DNA of 64,000 bases. It comes from Adineta steineri. Taxonomy: Eukaryota > Rotifera > Eurotatoria > Adinetida > Adinetidae. The stretch is from assembly GCA_905250115.1 (NCBI GenBank), contig CAJNOI010000076.1, positions 62,001 to 126,000 on the forward strand, given 5' to 3'. Positions 40,757 through 53,300 of this stretch are shown piece by piece. How positions within the stretch are numbered: the stretch's first letter is position 1; each line of letters starts with the position of its first letter. A program made the position numbers and the translations under genes. The notes under the pieces were generated by a model that did no database searches, had not been told where the DNA came from, and saw only the letters and a list, made by a program, of their open reading frames with translations.

Positions 40757-43700
40757 ATGGCAACAAATAGAGCAGAAGCTTGTCTTGTAATGTATTAAGA
40801 GAATTAATACAAAATAATGATTGTTTTTTTACTTGTTTTAGTCTCAACCTGCAAACAATGGCATCGCTCAAGCACCAATTACTCTATTACGAACCATGTA
40901 TGCATGTTGTAAATTGTATAGAATACAAAAATGAATTTCTTTTTTTTTAGATGTGAGCGATTTGAAAAGAAAAAATTGATGTGGATCATAATTTCTATTG
41001 TTGCTATTATGTTGATCATAATTATTCCAACATCTATCGTATTAACAAAAAAAACAAATAACAACAAATCGACAACAACAAAATCATCAATAACAGAAAT
41101 CATTACAACACCAAAAGGTATAGTTCTTCAAAAAACAATCTAGATTTGACTTTTTTTTCTGGATATTCTATTCGAATAATGAAGCATAAAGACATAATAT
41201 ATAGTTTTCTCTTCGATAAAAACAAAGAATACTCCATAACGAAGGTTTAAAAGACTTGAATCTCGTTGAATAGTAGACTATTTGCATTTGAACAGAATAT
41301 TTGCTTAAGTAATTTTTTCAAAACTAGAGTATTTATTCTTTTAAAACGCATCGTCTATACATCATGTAGATGAATCTAGTAATTCTACAACATGTTAAAC
41401 TAAATCGTTTATATGCGACAGATTGTGCTCTCACCCACTTGCTCCTTCATGATAAAATTATAAAAAAAAAAGAAATGAATATGCTTTTATTTAATAAGAA
41501 TAATTATTAATTATAACTATTTGAGTTAATGAAACAATATAAAATATTATTACTGACATTTTACATAGATTTTGATAAATGACATCAATATAGTCTTCAG
41601 AAAAGAGACTCATTTGCTTAACTATTTTATAATATATTTTTGGATGACAATTAACATTAGATAATTCATAAATTTTATTATATGTAACGGTCATTATTTT
41701 CTCGAAAAATTTGATAGAATGAACTAAACCATTTCAGTCAATCTATAAGATTCGAAAAGATTCTAGCAGTAAATTCATATTGTGTCAATTGATTTGTTAC
41801 AATTACTGTAATAGAAACATAGTTATAAATGAATATTATAGAAGAAGAGACGAGGAAATTCATATGAATATATTTAGAGTCAGATGTTTTATTAATAGAT
41901 AGAGAAATAATGAGTGATGGAGAAATTCCAGTAAATATTCTTATTTCATATAGAACCGACAACGTCATCAGTAACAACGACCACAACAACAAGAACAACA
42001 GCAAATCCAAGTGAGTAAAGAGATATTCTAGTTAGCTGTAATACAGTATACTCAAAATAGTAATTTCTTAACCATTTTTTTTGAAAAATAATTGAAGTTC
42101 TGATATTTACTACAATAGCTTCTAGGAATATCTTTATATTCGTTTTGCATTTTTGTTATATCATACCATTTATGAAAGAATAAACTTGGAAGAACTCTTG
42201 AAGTAACCCTTTGGGTGCAGGAGTTTTTGAGAAATTTGAAATTTTATTTTTTTTCTATACGTGTATGACGTTAGGAAGCAACGAGAAAGAAATGGAAAAT
42301 GTCTGAACATATGCATACCGAAGTGCACTTGTAGAACGCAAGAAAATATAAACGAAATGACGGCACTGTATACTTATATATATATATGGGGAATGCGAAT
42401 TTTGCAGTACAGACTTTCGCAAGTGACTTGGCAATTGTCAAAAGTTTTGTTTTGACTGGATTTTCGCCAAAATCAAAACTGAACTTTAAGGAGTAGCCAG
42501 TAGTTCAGTTTCGTTACGGCAAAAATTCAAGAAAAACAGAACTTTTTGGAATAGCCAAAAGTCTTAATTAATGCAAAAATTTCTAACTAGTCATAGTTCG
42601 TACACCGTATCTTTGGCAATTTTAAGATATAACTCATTTGAAGAAAGTGGTCTGCATTGCAGGGTATCTATTTTGTAAGATGCTCGATCGGGTGCGGATG
42701 TGAGTATCTCTGCTTCATGCACATCCACTTACACGCAGACACACACCCAGACCCACGCCTACACCCACTTACATCCACACCCTGCTTTGATGAAGTCATC
42801 CCTCTCTTAGTTCATATTTACAAATCATCCGAGATAATACAACAACAATTATAGAAATCTTTTCAAAATTAATCTCAATGAGTTTTTCCAAGAGAAAACA
42901 TAAATTAACAATTTCATTTCGTTTACAGTTCTTCTCTAATATTCTTTGTATTTTGCTCGTTTTTAGCTCTTTCATTCAATCAGCCAAAGTTTTCTCCAAC
43001 AGCCACTTGGAATTCTAATGGAATTACCATTGCTGATCGATCGATTGCTGGTCAATCTCCTGGCGCCATGTTTGTAAACACAAACATCACAATCTATGTT
43101 GCTAATCAACAGAATCATACAATTGTAATGTGGCAAGAAGAGATTGTCAAGCCGACAAAGATCATTCACGGTAGTTTTACAAGACCCTGTTCTATCTTTG
43201 TGACATCAAATGGTGATATTTATATTGATGATGGTGAGGACAACAGTCGAGTGCAGAAATGGATAGCAGAAACAAATAACTTTGTCACAGTGATGAATGT
43301 CAACTCATTATGTTGTGGTTTATTTGTCGATATCAATGATACTCTATATTGTTCAATGCGTGATGACGAACAAGTAGTGAAGAGATCATTAAATGATCCT
43401 GTGATAAATTCAAATCGTGTTGCTGCCGGAACAGGTATTTACGGATCAGCCTCGAATCAACTCTCACGTCCTCATGGAATCTTTGTCGATGTGAATTTGG
43501 ATTTATATGTGGCAGATTGTGGAAATGATCGAATTCAGTTGTTTCAGTCAGGAAGATTGAATGGTATCACAGTGGTGGGAAGTGAATCACTAAATCCAAC
43601 AATTATGCTTAGTTGTCCAACTGGAATTGTATTAGATGCTGAGAAATATTTATTCATTGTAGATCAGGATAATCATCGCATTATTGGCTCAGGCTTGAAT

Positions 43701-46700
43701 GGTATTCGATGTTTAGTTGGATGTTATGGAATGGGTGCAAGATCCAATCAATTGAATAAGCCATTTAGTTTAAGTTTTGATTATTCTGGAAACATCTTTG
43801 TTACTGATCAAGAAAATTCTCGAATCCAAAAGTTTTTATTGATGAAAGATTCTTTTGGTAAGTTGAAAAAAAGTTGAATAAAATGAAGAGATATGAATAG
43901 ATCAGTAGCAGGAGTAAAGGAAGACATTCTAGAGAGACGGCCAGTTGCTCTCAAAACACATGCTCGTCGGACAGTTGCGCGCGGACATTTGCTCGCCAGG
44001 GTATGGGTGATGGTGTAGGTGCGGGTGTGGATCTCAGTGTGGGTGAGAATGCAGGTGTGGATGTCAGTATGGGTGAGGGTGTAGGTGTGGTGACTGGTGT
44101 GGGTGCGGGTATTCTATTGTTTCAACACCTACACCCACACCCTTTCCTTAATAAAATTTATTCAGATCTTTCAGAAGATTTTTCAAGAAAAAGTAATAGC
44201 AAAATATTTTTTATGTAAAATGATCAATATCGATGTTTTAAATAAAAATATTTTAACAATATCACAATTCATATTCCTCATGAAAATTAATAAAAATCAT
44301 CCCTAAAATCAATGTTAATAAACATTTCTAAATGTCTTTTTCATCAAAAATCTGTTTGAGAAACTTTCTTTTTCTTCTAAGAAGCTAAAAATGAATAATT
44401 TTATTTCGTTTACAGTTCTTGTCTAATATTCTTTATGTTTTTCTTGTTTTTAGCTCTTTCATTAAATCAGCCAAAGTTTTGTTCAACAGCCACTTGGAAT
44501 CCCACAGGAATTACCTTTGCTAATCAATCGATTGTTGGTGAATATCCTTTTGCGATTTTTGTGAACACAAACAACACAATCTATGTCGCTGATGCAGAAA
44601 ATAATATAATTCTAATATGGCATGATGAAAGTGTCAAACCAACAAAGACCATTCACGGTAATTTTGCAGAACCCGCTTCTCTCTTCGTGACATCAAATGG
44701 TGATATTTATGTTGATGATGGATATGAGAACGGTCGAGTGCAGAAATGGAGCGTAGAAACAAATAACTTTACCACGGTGATGAATGTCAACTCATCGTGT
44801 ACTGGTTTGTTTGTCGATATCAATGATACTCTTTACTGTTCAATGCGTGATCATCATCAAGTAGTGAAAAGACCATTGAATGATGTTGAGATGATTTCAA
44901 ATCTTGTTGCTGCTGGAACAGGTATTCGAGGATCAGACTCGAATCAACTCGACAGTCCTTTCGGAATTTTTGTTGATGTGAATCTGGATTTATATGTGGC
45001 AGATTGTGACAATCACCGTGTTCAATTATTTCAGTCGGGAGAATCAAATGGTACCGCAGTGGTTGGAAGTGGATCACTGAATCAAATAATTACACTTGTT
45101 TGTCCAACTGGAATTGTATTAGATGCTGAGAAGTATTTATTCATTGTGGATTCAACCAGTAATCGCATTTTTGGTTCGGGGTTGGATGGTTTTCGATGTT
45201 TAGTTGGATGTGATGGAAAGGGTTCACTATCCAATCAATTAGCTATTCCATCTGGTTTTAGTTTCGATCGTTCTAATAACATGTTTGTTGTTGATCAAGG
45301 AAATTCTCGAATTCAAAAATTTAAATATTTAAAAAGATATTGTGGTAAGATGAAGTATATCCGAATCAGGTGATGAGATGTGAATATTAATAATGAAAAT
45401 CTGTATAGTTTCCGTTAGAAGAATTTAAAATATAAGATTTCAATTGATTATAGGTATACTTCTTTTAAACACTCTCATCGGCAAGATGTAAGGATAACTA
45501 TCTGATCAGAAAAATCATCAAAGATTTTATTAGTTATTCAAAGAATAAATAGAACTTCTTATATGTTACGTGGAAACTATCTGATCAACATGAATAATAT
45601 TATGTTTTATTTGATTGATTGCGAAAGAAATCCTCAGTTAAATCTAATCATTTAGAAGCTACTCTCTTTCTTTTCACTGGTCAGATTTTGTTTCGAAGTT
45701 TTAAGTTTCATGTAAAATCAAACATTATGCTGTACGTGTCGATCAAAGAGTTTTATAAGATTCTCTTTGACACTGTTCGACCTACATCATGTTTTCTCTT
45801 TTTCATATCTCGAAAAACAAATAATACTACAGAACAAATTCAAATGTTTGCTGATTGAGAAATAATCTTTTATCCTTTTGAACATAAATTATTAGTTCAA
45901 TAGGTTAGGGATGCATATTCAAAGCGAATTTAAATTTCTGTTCAAAAAGACTTGCATCTTTGTGTACTTACGATAAACTTCATTTGATTTTATTGTTCAT
46001 TTAGTCAATACTTTTTTCACTATCCAAAACACCTATTCATCATCATTGACAGACAACAATCAAATGTATTACCGAGATTGTGAGAAGGAAATTTTTTACT
46101 ATGAATCTATTCAAGTGAAGGTGAATAAAAGTGGTTACTACACTTTTCATGGCACTGGCGATATTGATCCATATGGATCTATTTACAAAAATAAATTTAA
46201 TCCACTTAACCCATTGGAGAATTTGTTCGATGTAGATTATCCCCGTTACTCTAAAATTCAGTTTAAACTTGATATTTATCTTAATATTGACGTGGTATAT
46301 GTTTTGGTTGTGACAACATTCGATTCAAAAGAAACTGGACAATTTTTGATCGCTGTGTTGAGTGAAAACAAAGTTACACTCGAGCGTCTTAGTAAGTATA
46401 TATATGTTTGTGTTATATATTAAATAACTCGTCAAAAGACATAGTACATCTTCAAAATTTCATTCCATCTTTTATTCTATATTAAGAGACTGGACTGAAT
46501 TTATGCTATCTAATATTAAGGCATTTTCTAGCAGGATATCTACTCTGGTGTTTTCTACCACTATTTTAGTAGATGGATGCTGTTCAGTATCTACAAATAC
46601 TAAATGAAAAATGTTCTAAAAAGATTAGTCAATGAGATGTTTGAAATTATTTCACAGTCAGATGCTGACAATTTAAAGAGTATCTTGCTGTAACTCAGCA

Positions 46701-48833
46701 CTCTTAGATTTTTGTAGTATATTGATTAATCTCAAAGATTACGCTTCCGTCGACGCATGATTATAGTTTTATGAACGGATCGTTGTTTAACTATTTTCGT
46801 GTTTTTATTAGTCAATAAAAATGTTCGGAATGGAATGTGAAAGACAGAAATTTGCAATAGTATCGAAATTCTATGAATTATTTAGCATTTTTTTATTAAA
46901 CAGGTACTCCAGTAAATATTCAATTCAATTATTCATCAGAATTAACTAATGAAAATCCAACATATTATCGAGATTGTCAAGTACCACAATGTCATTATGA
47001 AACATTACAAATTCATGTTAATACAACTGGTTTGTATGTTCTTTGGAGTGAAAACAACATTAATGCGTATGGATATGTCTACAAAAATGATTTCAATCCT
47101 CTGAACCCATCTGAAAATTTACTCCTGTCACATGATGGTAAATGTAATGATGGACAATTCAAATTAATCATTGAACTCGAGATCAACACTCGATACATAT
47201 TAGTTGTGACAACACGCGATCCTAAGATAATTGGGAACTTCTCTGTTTTTATCTCTGGACCAAACAATGTCAGTCTTACTCCTTTTAGTAAGTATTTATA
47301 TGATTTTTTCGATAACAATTATGTAACCCAATAAAACATGCGAAAAGATTTTTTGCACTTTTTTGATTAGTGCACTGTTCATATTTTAGGTTTTGAAAAA
47401 AAATCATCGAGGTACTGTATTAAATAGTTTTCAGAATCTTTGAGCCGATCGATCTGTTAAAAAAGACATCTGCTTAACGTGAATTGTAGATAGATTTTCC
47501 ATATTTTGAATGTTGCTACACAGCCCTTTAAGTTTTTATGGATCTGGATTTTTGCGAAGACTCGAAGTTTATCGAAAGTAAAAGTTTCTTCCATAATTAT
47601 TTCTATTTTTCGAAATCAGTAGCGAAAGATGCATATATTGCAATACATTGAAAAATCTTTTCATTTGAGAAACAAGTAAATTGCCAAACTGAATATTTTG
47701 ACTGTAAAAACAACTAAATTTCTTCATTATTCTCTTATCAAAATGTATCCAATATTTTAGGTCCAAAAGAAAGTAGTTGTGTGATCGGTGATCAATGTAA
47801 CATTTATATCAAAGGGATTGGTTTAACACTCGATGATATTTTACGCGATGAACTTCAACCGAACACAGTATTGAATAATCAATCATTTTCGATTAAATTA
47901 AGTGCGGGTTTAACAATAATTATGTTTGTTGCAGGATTAATCAATAGTATTCTTTCTTTTATTACATTTCAACATAAAGATTCTCAGCAAGTTGGATGTG
48001 GAATGTATCTATTGACATCATCGATTACTTCTCTTTTGACAATTAGTATGTTTATAATTAAATTTTGGTTTGTTGTTCTTACTCATATCAATGAGTCCAC
48101 TAGTCTCTCTGTTCTTCGTGGAGGTTGTGTAGCTATTGAACCGATTCTAAAACTTTTTCTCTATTTGGATGGTTGGCTTAATGCTTGTATAGCAGTTGAA
48201 CGAGCAGTACTAATTTTTAAAGGAGTAAAATTTGATAAAAAAAAGAGCAAATCTATTGCCCGACGAACAGTTCTTATTTTACCATTCTGTATTTTTGGTA
48301 CTCTTATTCATGAGCTCGCATTTCGCAGATTGTTCGTTTATGAAACAGGACTAGATATGATAAATACAAATAAGACTAATGAAGACACAATCAAGCGATA
48401 TGTCTCATGCATCACTCGTTATTCTTCTTCTGTTCAAGATTACAATACAGCCGTTTTGTTTTTTCATCTTGTTGGTCCATTTATTGTCAATCTTTTCTCT
48501 GCATTGTCCATCATCTTTGGAGGTGCTCACCAGCGATCAGTGGCACAAACTAATCAGAGTTTTCAAGAACATGTTCAAGAACAATTCCGTGAACATAAAC
48601 AATTGATCATTAGTCCAATAGTATTACTTGTTTTATCAGTACCTCGTCTCATCATATCATTACTTCCTGGTTGTGTGAAAACATCTGAGAACTTGTGGTT
48701 GTATCTTGGAGCATATTTCATTTCCTTTACTCCTCCGATGCTGATCTTTCTTATCTTTGTCTCTCCTTCAGAATTGTATATGAAAGCGTTTAAACAATCG
48801 TTCAATCGCATGCGAAGGCGTACTCCTCCTTAA
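40757..48833 (+). CDS. Receptor A: membrane-anchored NHL-NHL-module-module-7TM protein
   Basis: Modelled exons: 40757-40786, 40842-40897, 40951-41117, 41954-42010 (N-terminus); 42967-43857 and 44454-45344 (NHL propellers); 46005-46391 and 46904-47287 (small modules); 47761-48833 (7TM). They join in frame to 1311 residues. Residues 1-103 have a single hydrophobic anchor (MWIIISIVAIMLIIIIP) and a Thr-rich linker. Each NHL exon encodes about 297 residues of beta-propeller with motifs like GIFVDVNLDLYVADCGNDRI. The two small modules share YG.(I/V)YKN.FNPLNP and a VLVVTT-like strand, resembling PPC beta-sandwiches. The C-terminal exon starts with a short Cys pair segment, then seven hydrophobic helices, with VERA in place of DRY and PSELY near the NPxxY position. 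It looks like a plasma-membrane receptor with a large sensing ectodomain. Whether all nine exons form one transcript is inference; a shorter anchor-NHL protein ending at TGA 43875 is possible. Confidence 0.6.
42476..42511. repeat. Short inverted repeat in intron 4 of receptor A
   Basis: AAACTGAACT (42476-42485) and AGTTCAGTTT (42502-42511) are perfect 10-base inverted arms around a 16-base loop. The neighbouring 42430-42570 has loosely repeated units (GAGTAGCCAGTAG, GAATAGCCAAAAG), suggesting an old degenerate repeat. Confidence 0.45.
42659..42785. repeat. TG/CA fold-back element in intron 4 of receptor A
   Basis: About 127 bases bounded by inverted GCAGGGT (42659-42665) and ACCCTGC (42779-42785). 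The left part has a G-rich stretch (ATCGGGTGCGGATGTGAG), and the right part a long CA-rich stretch of ACACCCA-like units. It sits just left of where the two receptor genes begin to match each other. Confidence 0.5.
43926..44150. repeat. TG/CA fold-back element between the NHL exons of receptor A
   Basis: From 43936 there are three related units (CGGCCAGTTGC, CGGACAGTTGC, CGGACATTTGC). A G-rich run of GGGTGTGG-like units follows from 43998, and the inverted C-rich block CACCTACACCCACACCCT ends at 44143. The equivalent intron of receptor B has unrelated DNA at this point, so this is probably an insertion. Confidence 0.5.
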
Positions 48834-50345
48834 TCAGTCCGTTCAATTTCAATGACATGACTATTATACTAAATACAAAAGACATTATTTATTTGTTTGC
48901 TTCTCGTAATGTATTAATCGATATACTATTACATTTGAAAATTATGTTTGGAAAGAGACTTTAACATTTACTTACAGCTCACCGTGAATGATCATCAATT
49001 GAAATAATAACACGTTCAATGATAATGAATGGTGCAAACACAGAAAACGATTGTTATAGAGATAATAGAAACTCATGAAGAAATGTTGTGAAATGGCTGA
49101 TGTGTCTACTAGACTAAGTGACAGAAATCAGAAGAAACTATGTCAACTTTACACAAACTATATTCTTTGCAACATGATTCACATTTCGTCTTGTCTGTCT
49201 ATTTGTCTGTTGTGTGCTTTTCATATTGTTTTATTTTATGTAGTAAAATCGAGCAGAAGTGGTGAGATCTGCAAAAAGAAAGAATTGAGTGCATGTTCTA
49301 TGAAACTTCAAATGAGTCCCTCGAACTGATATGGGAGAAATGTTTTGATCTTTTAAAAGATTTCATCCGATAACATAATATATCTGCATAAAAAAGTTGA
49401 CGAAACTATCTTGAGGGTGTCGGTAAGGGTGAGGATGTTTTTATTCCGCCTTTTCATAGCGTTATTAGCTTCACAATTTGTGCTTTTTTCTTATTGGCTT
49501 CAGCTGACGAACGTCCAGAATTACTGGTTTTTGAGCTAAGGATTTAAACGCTGTATAATCCTTTCTTTCTGAAAAGAGAATAATAAAAAGATTATTATTG
49601 ACATCAAATGTTATATCATTATAAAAAAGATGGGTGTGGGTGTGGGTGTTTGATATGAGAAAAGAACGCCATACGCACCGACACCCACCCACACCCTCAA
49701 GATATCTGATGAGTTTTTATTCCAAAACAAATTGAAATACTCAAAGTACTTTTTCTCAAAAATACTTATTGCGCATAGAGAAATAAAGAACGTGATTAAG
49801 AGTGAGTCCTGACAAAGCAGATTATTTAACAGAGTCACATAAAATAATATCAAACTGATCATGACTTATTCATTGACGTCTATCATTTATTGACGATGAT
49901 AACTGATATCTTATTTTCAGTTAAAACACGTCCGATAATTAAGATAGATTTTGATCGATTCTCTCCTTTCTCTTCATCACGTTCTTCTTCAATAAAATCA
50001 AAGATTCTCTGTAAAATTAAAAAAAGAAGAGGATTATATCGAATTAAAATTCCATTCGGTGTTTTTTAATTTCGAAAAGAATCAAATTAAATGATCAATT
50101 TTGTTTATTAATTCAATCTAAAATCAATTTTTTTATCGTACTTACAATGAAACCTTTTCTGGAGTACCATTTTTTTTCTTTGTCTGTTATGTTGGAAGAA
50201 ATGAACGAGAGAAAAAGAGAGAAAGAGAGATATATAACTAGAGAGAACATCTACAATGAGTGTCATTTTGTTTTCGTCGAAGACAAAGAAGAAGAAGATT
50301 ATTTTATTAGTGAACTAATTTATCAAAAAAAAATCTTGTTGAATG
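48834..50345. other. Spacer between receptors A and B
   Basis: AT-rich DNA with no supported exon. It contains one TG/CA inverted-repeat element (49407-49704) and presumably the 3' UTR of receptor A and the promoter of receptor B. Confidence 0.5.
49407..49704. mobile_element. 298-base inverted-repeat element with TG-rich ends
   Basis: Perfect 14-base terminal inverted repeats TATCTTGAGGGTGT (49407-49420) and ACACCCTCAAGATA (49691-49704). Inside both ends are further GGGTG/CACCC units, including GGGTGTGGGTGTGGGTGT near 49632. No coding content, and no target duplication was recognised. It looks like a non-autonomous DNA element. Confidence 0.55.
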
Positions 50346-53300
50346 ATGTGGAATATCTATGTATTTCTCATTATTTTTCTGTTCATTCTCAACAATGAAA
50401 CATCAGGTAAATACTTTTAATTATCATATACTGAAGATCAGTCACTGCACAAAAATGACATTATCAATTAGACTTTTAGTTGAACAAAAGGCAGTGAATT
50501 AATAGATTCTAGAATTTGACAGAAATTTCTGTTATACATCCAGAAGTGATGATATTGATCTCTTGCAGCGGCTATGCGAGACTGTTTGTGGTTTAAAGAA
50601 TGAGTGTACTTTAAGTTTGAAAAGTATAAGTTGGAATACTGATTGATAATATTGTAGATATCTGAGTTTGTATTGATTGATAGTTTCAAAATGATTGAAA
50701 GCTTGAACATCACTCGAATCTTCTCTCGATATCGAATTTTTTTGTAGATCTTGAGGCAAGAATGTGAGTCAATAGAAAGAAAACAAATTTATTTCATCAT
50801 ATCGCATTATAACATAAAAAAAAGGATTAAATGACTTTTCTAGATGAAATCAAAATGAAAAAAAGAAAAGATCAACAGGTCAATATAAATGAAAACAAAG
50901 TTTTGTGAAATTATCTGATTATTATGGTTTGAGATAAGGTGTAGATCTATTGATCCCATACAGATTATCATCTCTATTATATAAAAAATACTATGACTAA
51001 TAACATAAGGGTGTAATTTAAGTGGTCAGCAGAATAAATGAAACGGTCAGTAAAACAAAAAATTCAAAAATCAGTAGAATTATTGAATAGTCAGTAAAGT
51101 AATGGTTGATTAGTGAATTATTTAAATGGTCAGTAATTAATTTGATAGGTCCAGAATAAAATTTAAACGATCAGTAAATAAAATGAAATGGAAAGTAAAA
51201 AAATAGAAACTTGTGCAAAGATGTACTACTTTTCTTTTTTTTACTGACAAAAATCATGTTTTTTCACTGCTACTTTCACAAAATCTACTGACCACTTTTG
51301 AATTGTTTACTGATTTTTTTGAAAACTGACCAATTAATATATTTACTGATATTTCAATTATTTTACTGACCGCAGAACATATTCCCATAATATAATTATA
51401 TTTTGTTTGATTTACTCAAAGAGTTTTACATATAAAAATAGAAGTGAGATATGAAGTCAGTTGATCGTCCGCTTCTATATATTATTTACTCTTATAGGAA
51501 ATGAAAGGGATTTAAAACTTTTGAACTATACAAAATGAAAGAATCTTTTTTACTAGAACATATGAAATTATCTCCTAGAAAATAATTTGATTAATCAATG
51601 AAATGATAAATATTCTTCATCGATACTTTCGAGACAGGCTTGCTTATGAGAAAATATCAACTTTTAACCTGTAGAAATGAATACATCTGTTAAAAAGAAA
51701 GAACACAAATCATACGATAATGTAGAACTACTTTGCAAGTGCGAATTCGTGACTGACATTACCATTTTTATCACTAACCTATCATAAAAGAATATTGCTA
51801 AGTAAGACAATATTTGAATTAAAGGTGAAATACTTAGAAATCTTTTTCGTGTTTAAAAGGAATTGATGGTTATAAAAATTTTTTTCTTCAAAATATTCAA
51901 GTTGAAATAATGAGAGGAAAAAGTCTGATTAAATTTATTTATTATTTGACAAAAAAGTTTAAGGAGATTGATTTTGTTCAATAAAAGTTTCCTTAAGATT
52001 GATTTCAAATGTGTTCTATTTAATTTGATGAGATATCAAAAGAAATAAAAGTATATTACTGATAAGAAAAAAGAAAGAATATTTTCATTTTATTTTTATC
52101 TCGATATATTTTTGTTAAATGATTTCTTCGAATGGCTATTTAACTGAAGATTAGGGAGAGAATTTTCTCCTCTCTTTCACATATTAGATTCAGTTGATAT
52201 GATTTAACATCAATAAATTCACAATATTTTTAATATGAAAATGAGAATTAATTTTAAATTCCAAAGACATTTTGTTTAGATCTCAATCAATTTCAATAAA
52301 TTCATTTTCACTCTAAACAATTCCTTTTTTCCTCCTTCAAATTGATTTTCGTTGAATAAATAAAAAAAAATTACTTGATTATTTTTTTCTTTTCAATGAA
52401 TTCAGCCCTCTCTTAGTTGATATTTACAAATTTTCCAAGAAAATATAACAATAATCATAGAAATCTTTTCAAAATTAATCTCAATGCATTTTTTCAAGAA
52501 AAAATATAAATTAATAATTTCGTATCGTTTACAGTTCCTCTCTAATATCCTTTATATTTTTCTCGTTTTAGCTCTTTCGTTCAATCAACCAAAGTTTTCT
52601 TCAAGAGCCATTTGGAAATCCACCGGAATTACTATTGCTAATCAATCGATTGTTGGCCAAGATCCTCTTGCCATTTTTGTGAGCATAAACAATACAATAT
52701 ATGTTGCTAATCAACAAAAGAACACAATTGTTATGTGGGAAGAAGAGAGTGTTAATCCAACAAAGATCATTCATGGTGGTTTTACAGGACCCAACTCACT
52801 CTTCGTGACATCGAATGGTGATATTTATATTGATGATGGTGTTGAGAATGGCCGAGTACAAAAATGGATGGTAGAAGCAAATACTTTTGTCACAGTGATG
52901 AATGTCAACTCATCATGCTATGGTTTGTTTGTCGATATCTATGATATTCTTTATTGTTCAATGTACGGCCATCATCAAGTAGTGAAAAGATCCTTAAATG
53001 ATCGTGAGATGAACTCAAATCGTGTTGTTGCTGGAACAGGTTTTTACGGATTAAACTCGAATCAACTCAAAAAACCTGCTGGAATTTTTGTCGACGTGAA
53101 TTTGGATTTATATGTGGCAGATTATATGAATGATCGAGTTCAGCTGTTCCATCCAGGAGAATCAAATGGTATCACGGTAGTTGGAAGTAGATCACTAAAT
53201 CCAACAATTAAACTTGCTTGGCCAAGTGGAATTATATTAGATGCTGAGAAATATTTATTCATTGTGGATTTTGGCAATAGTCGCATTATTGGTTCAGGCT

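Noticed and set aside
44820..45077. Antisense frame over the second NHL exon
   Set aside because: Shadow of the conserved NHL coding strand.
49075..49329. 84-codon frame in the spacer between the receptors
   Set aside because: No homology to the neighbouring modules, no splice context, Cys-rich but without a pattern.
50147..50345. Longer open frame upstream of the receptor B signal peptide
   Set aside because: It is in another frame, rich in Lys/Arg/Glu repeats, and the ATG at 50346 gives a clean signal peptide and a phase-1 donor.
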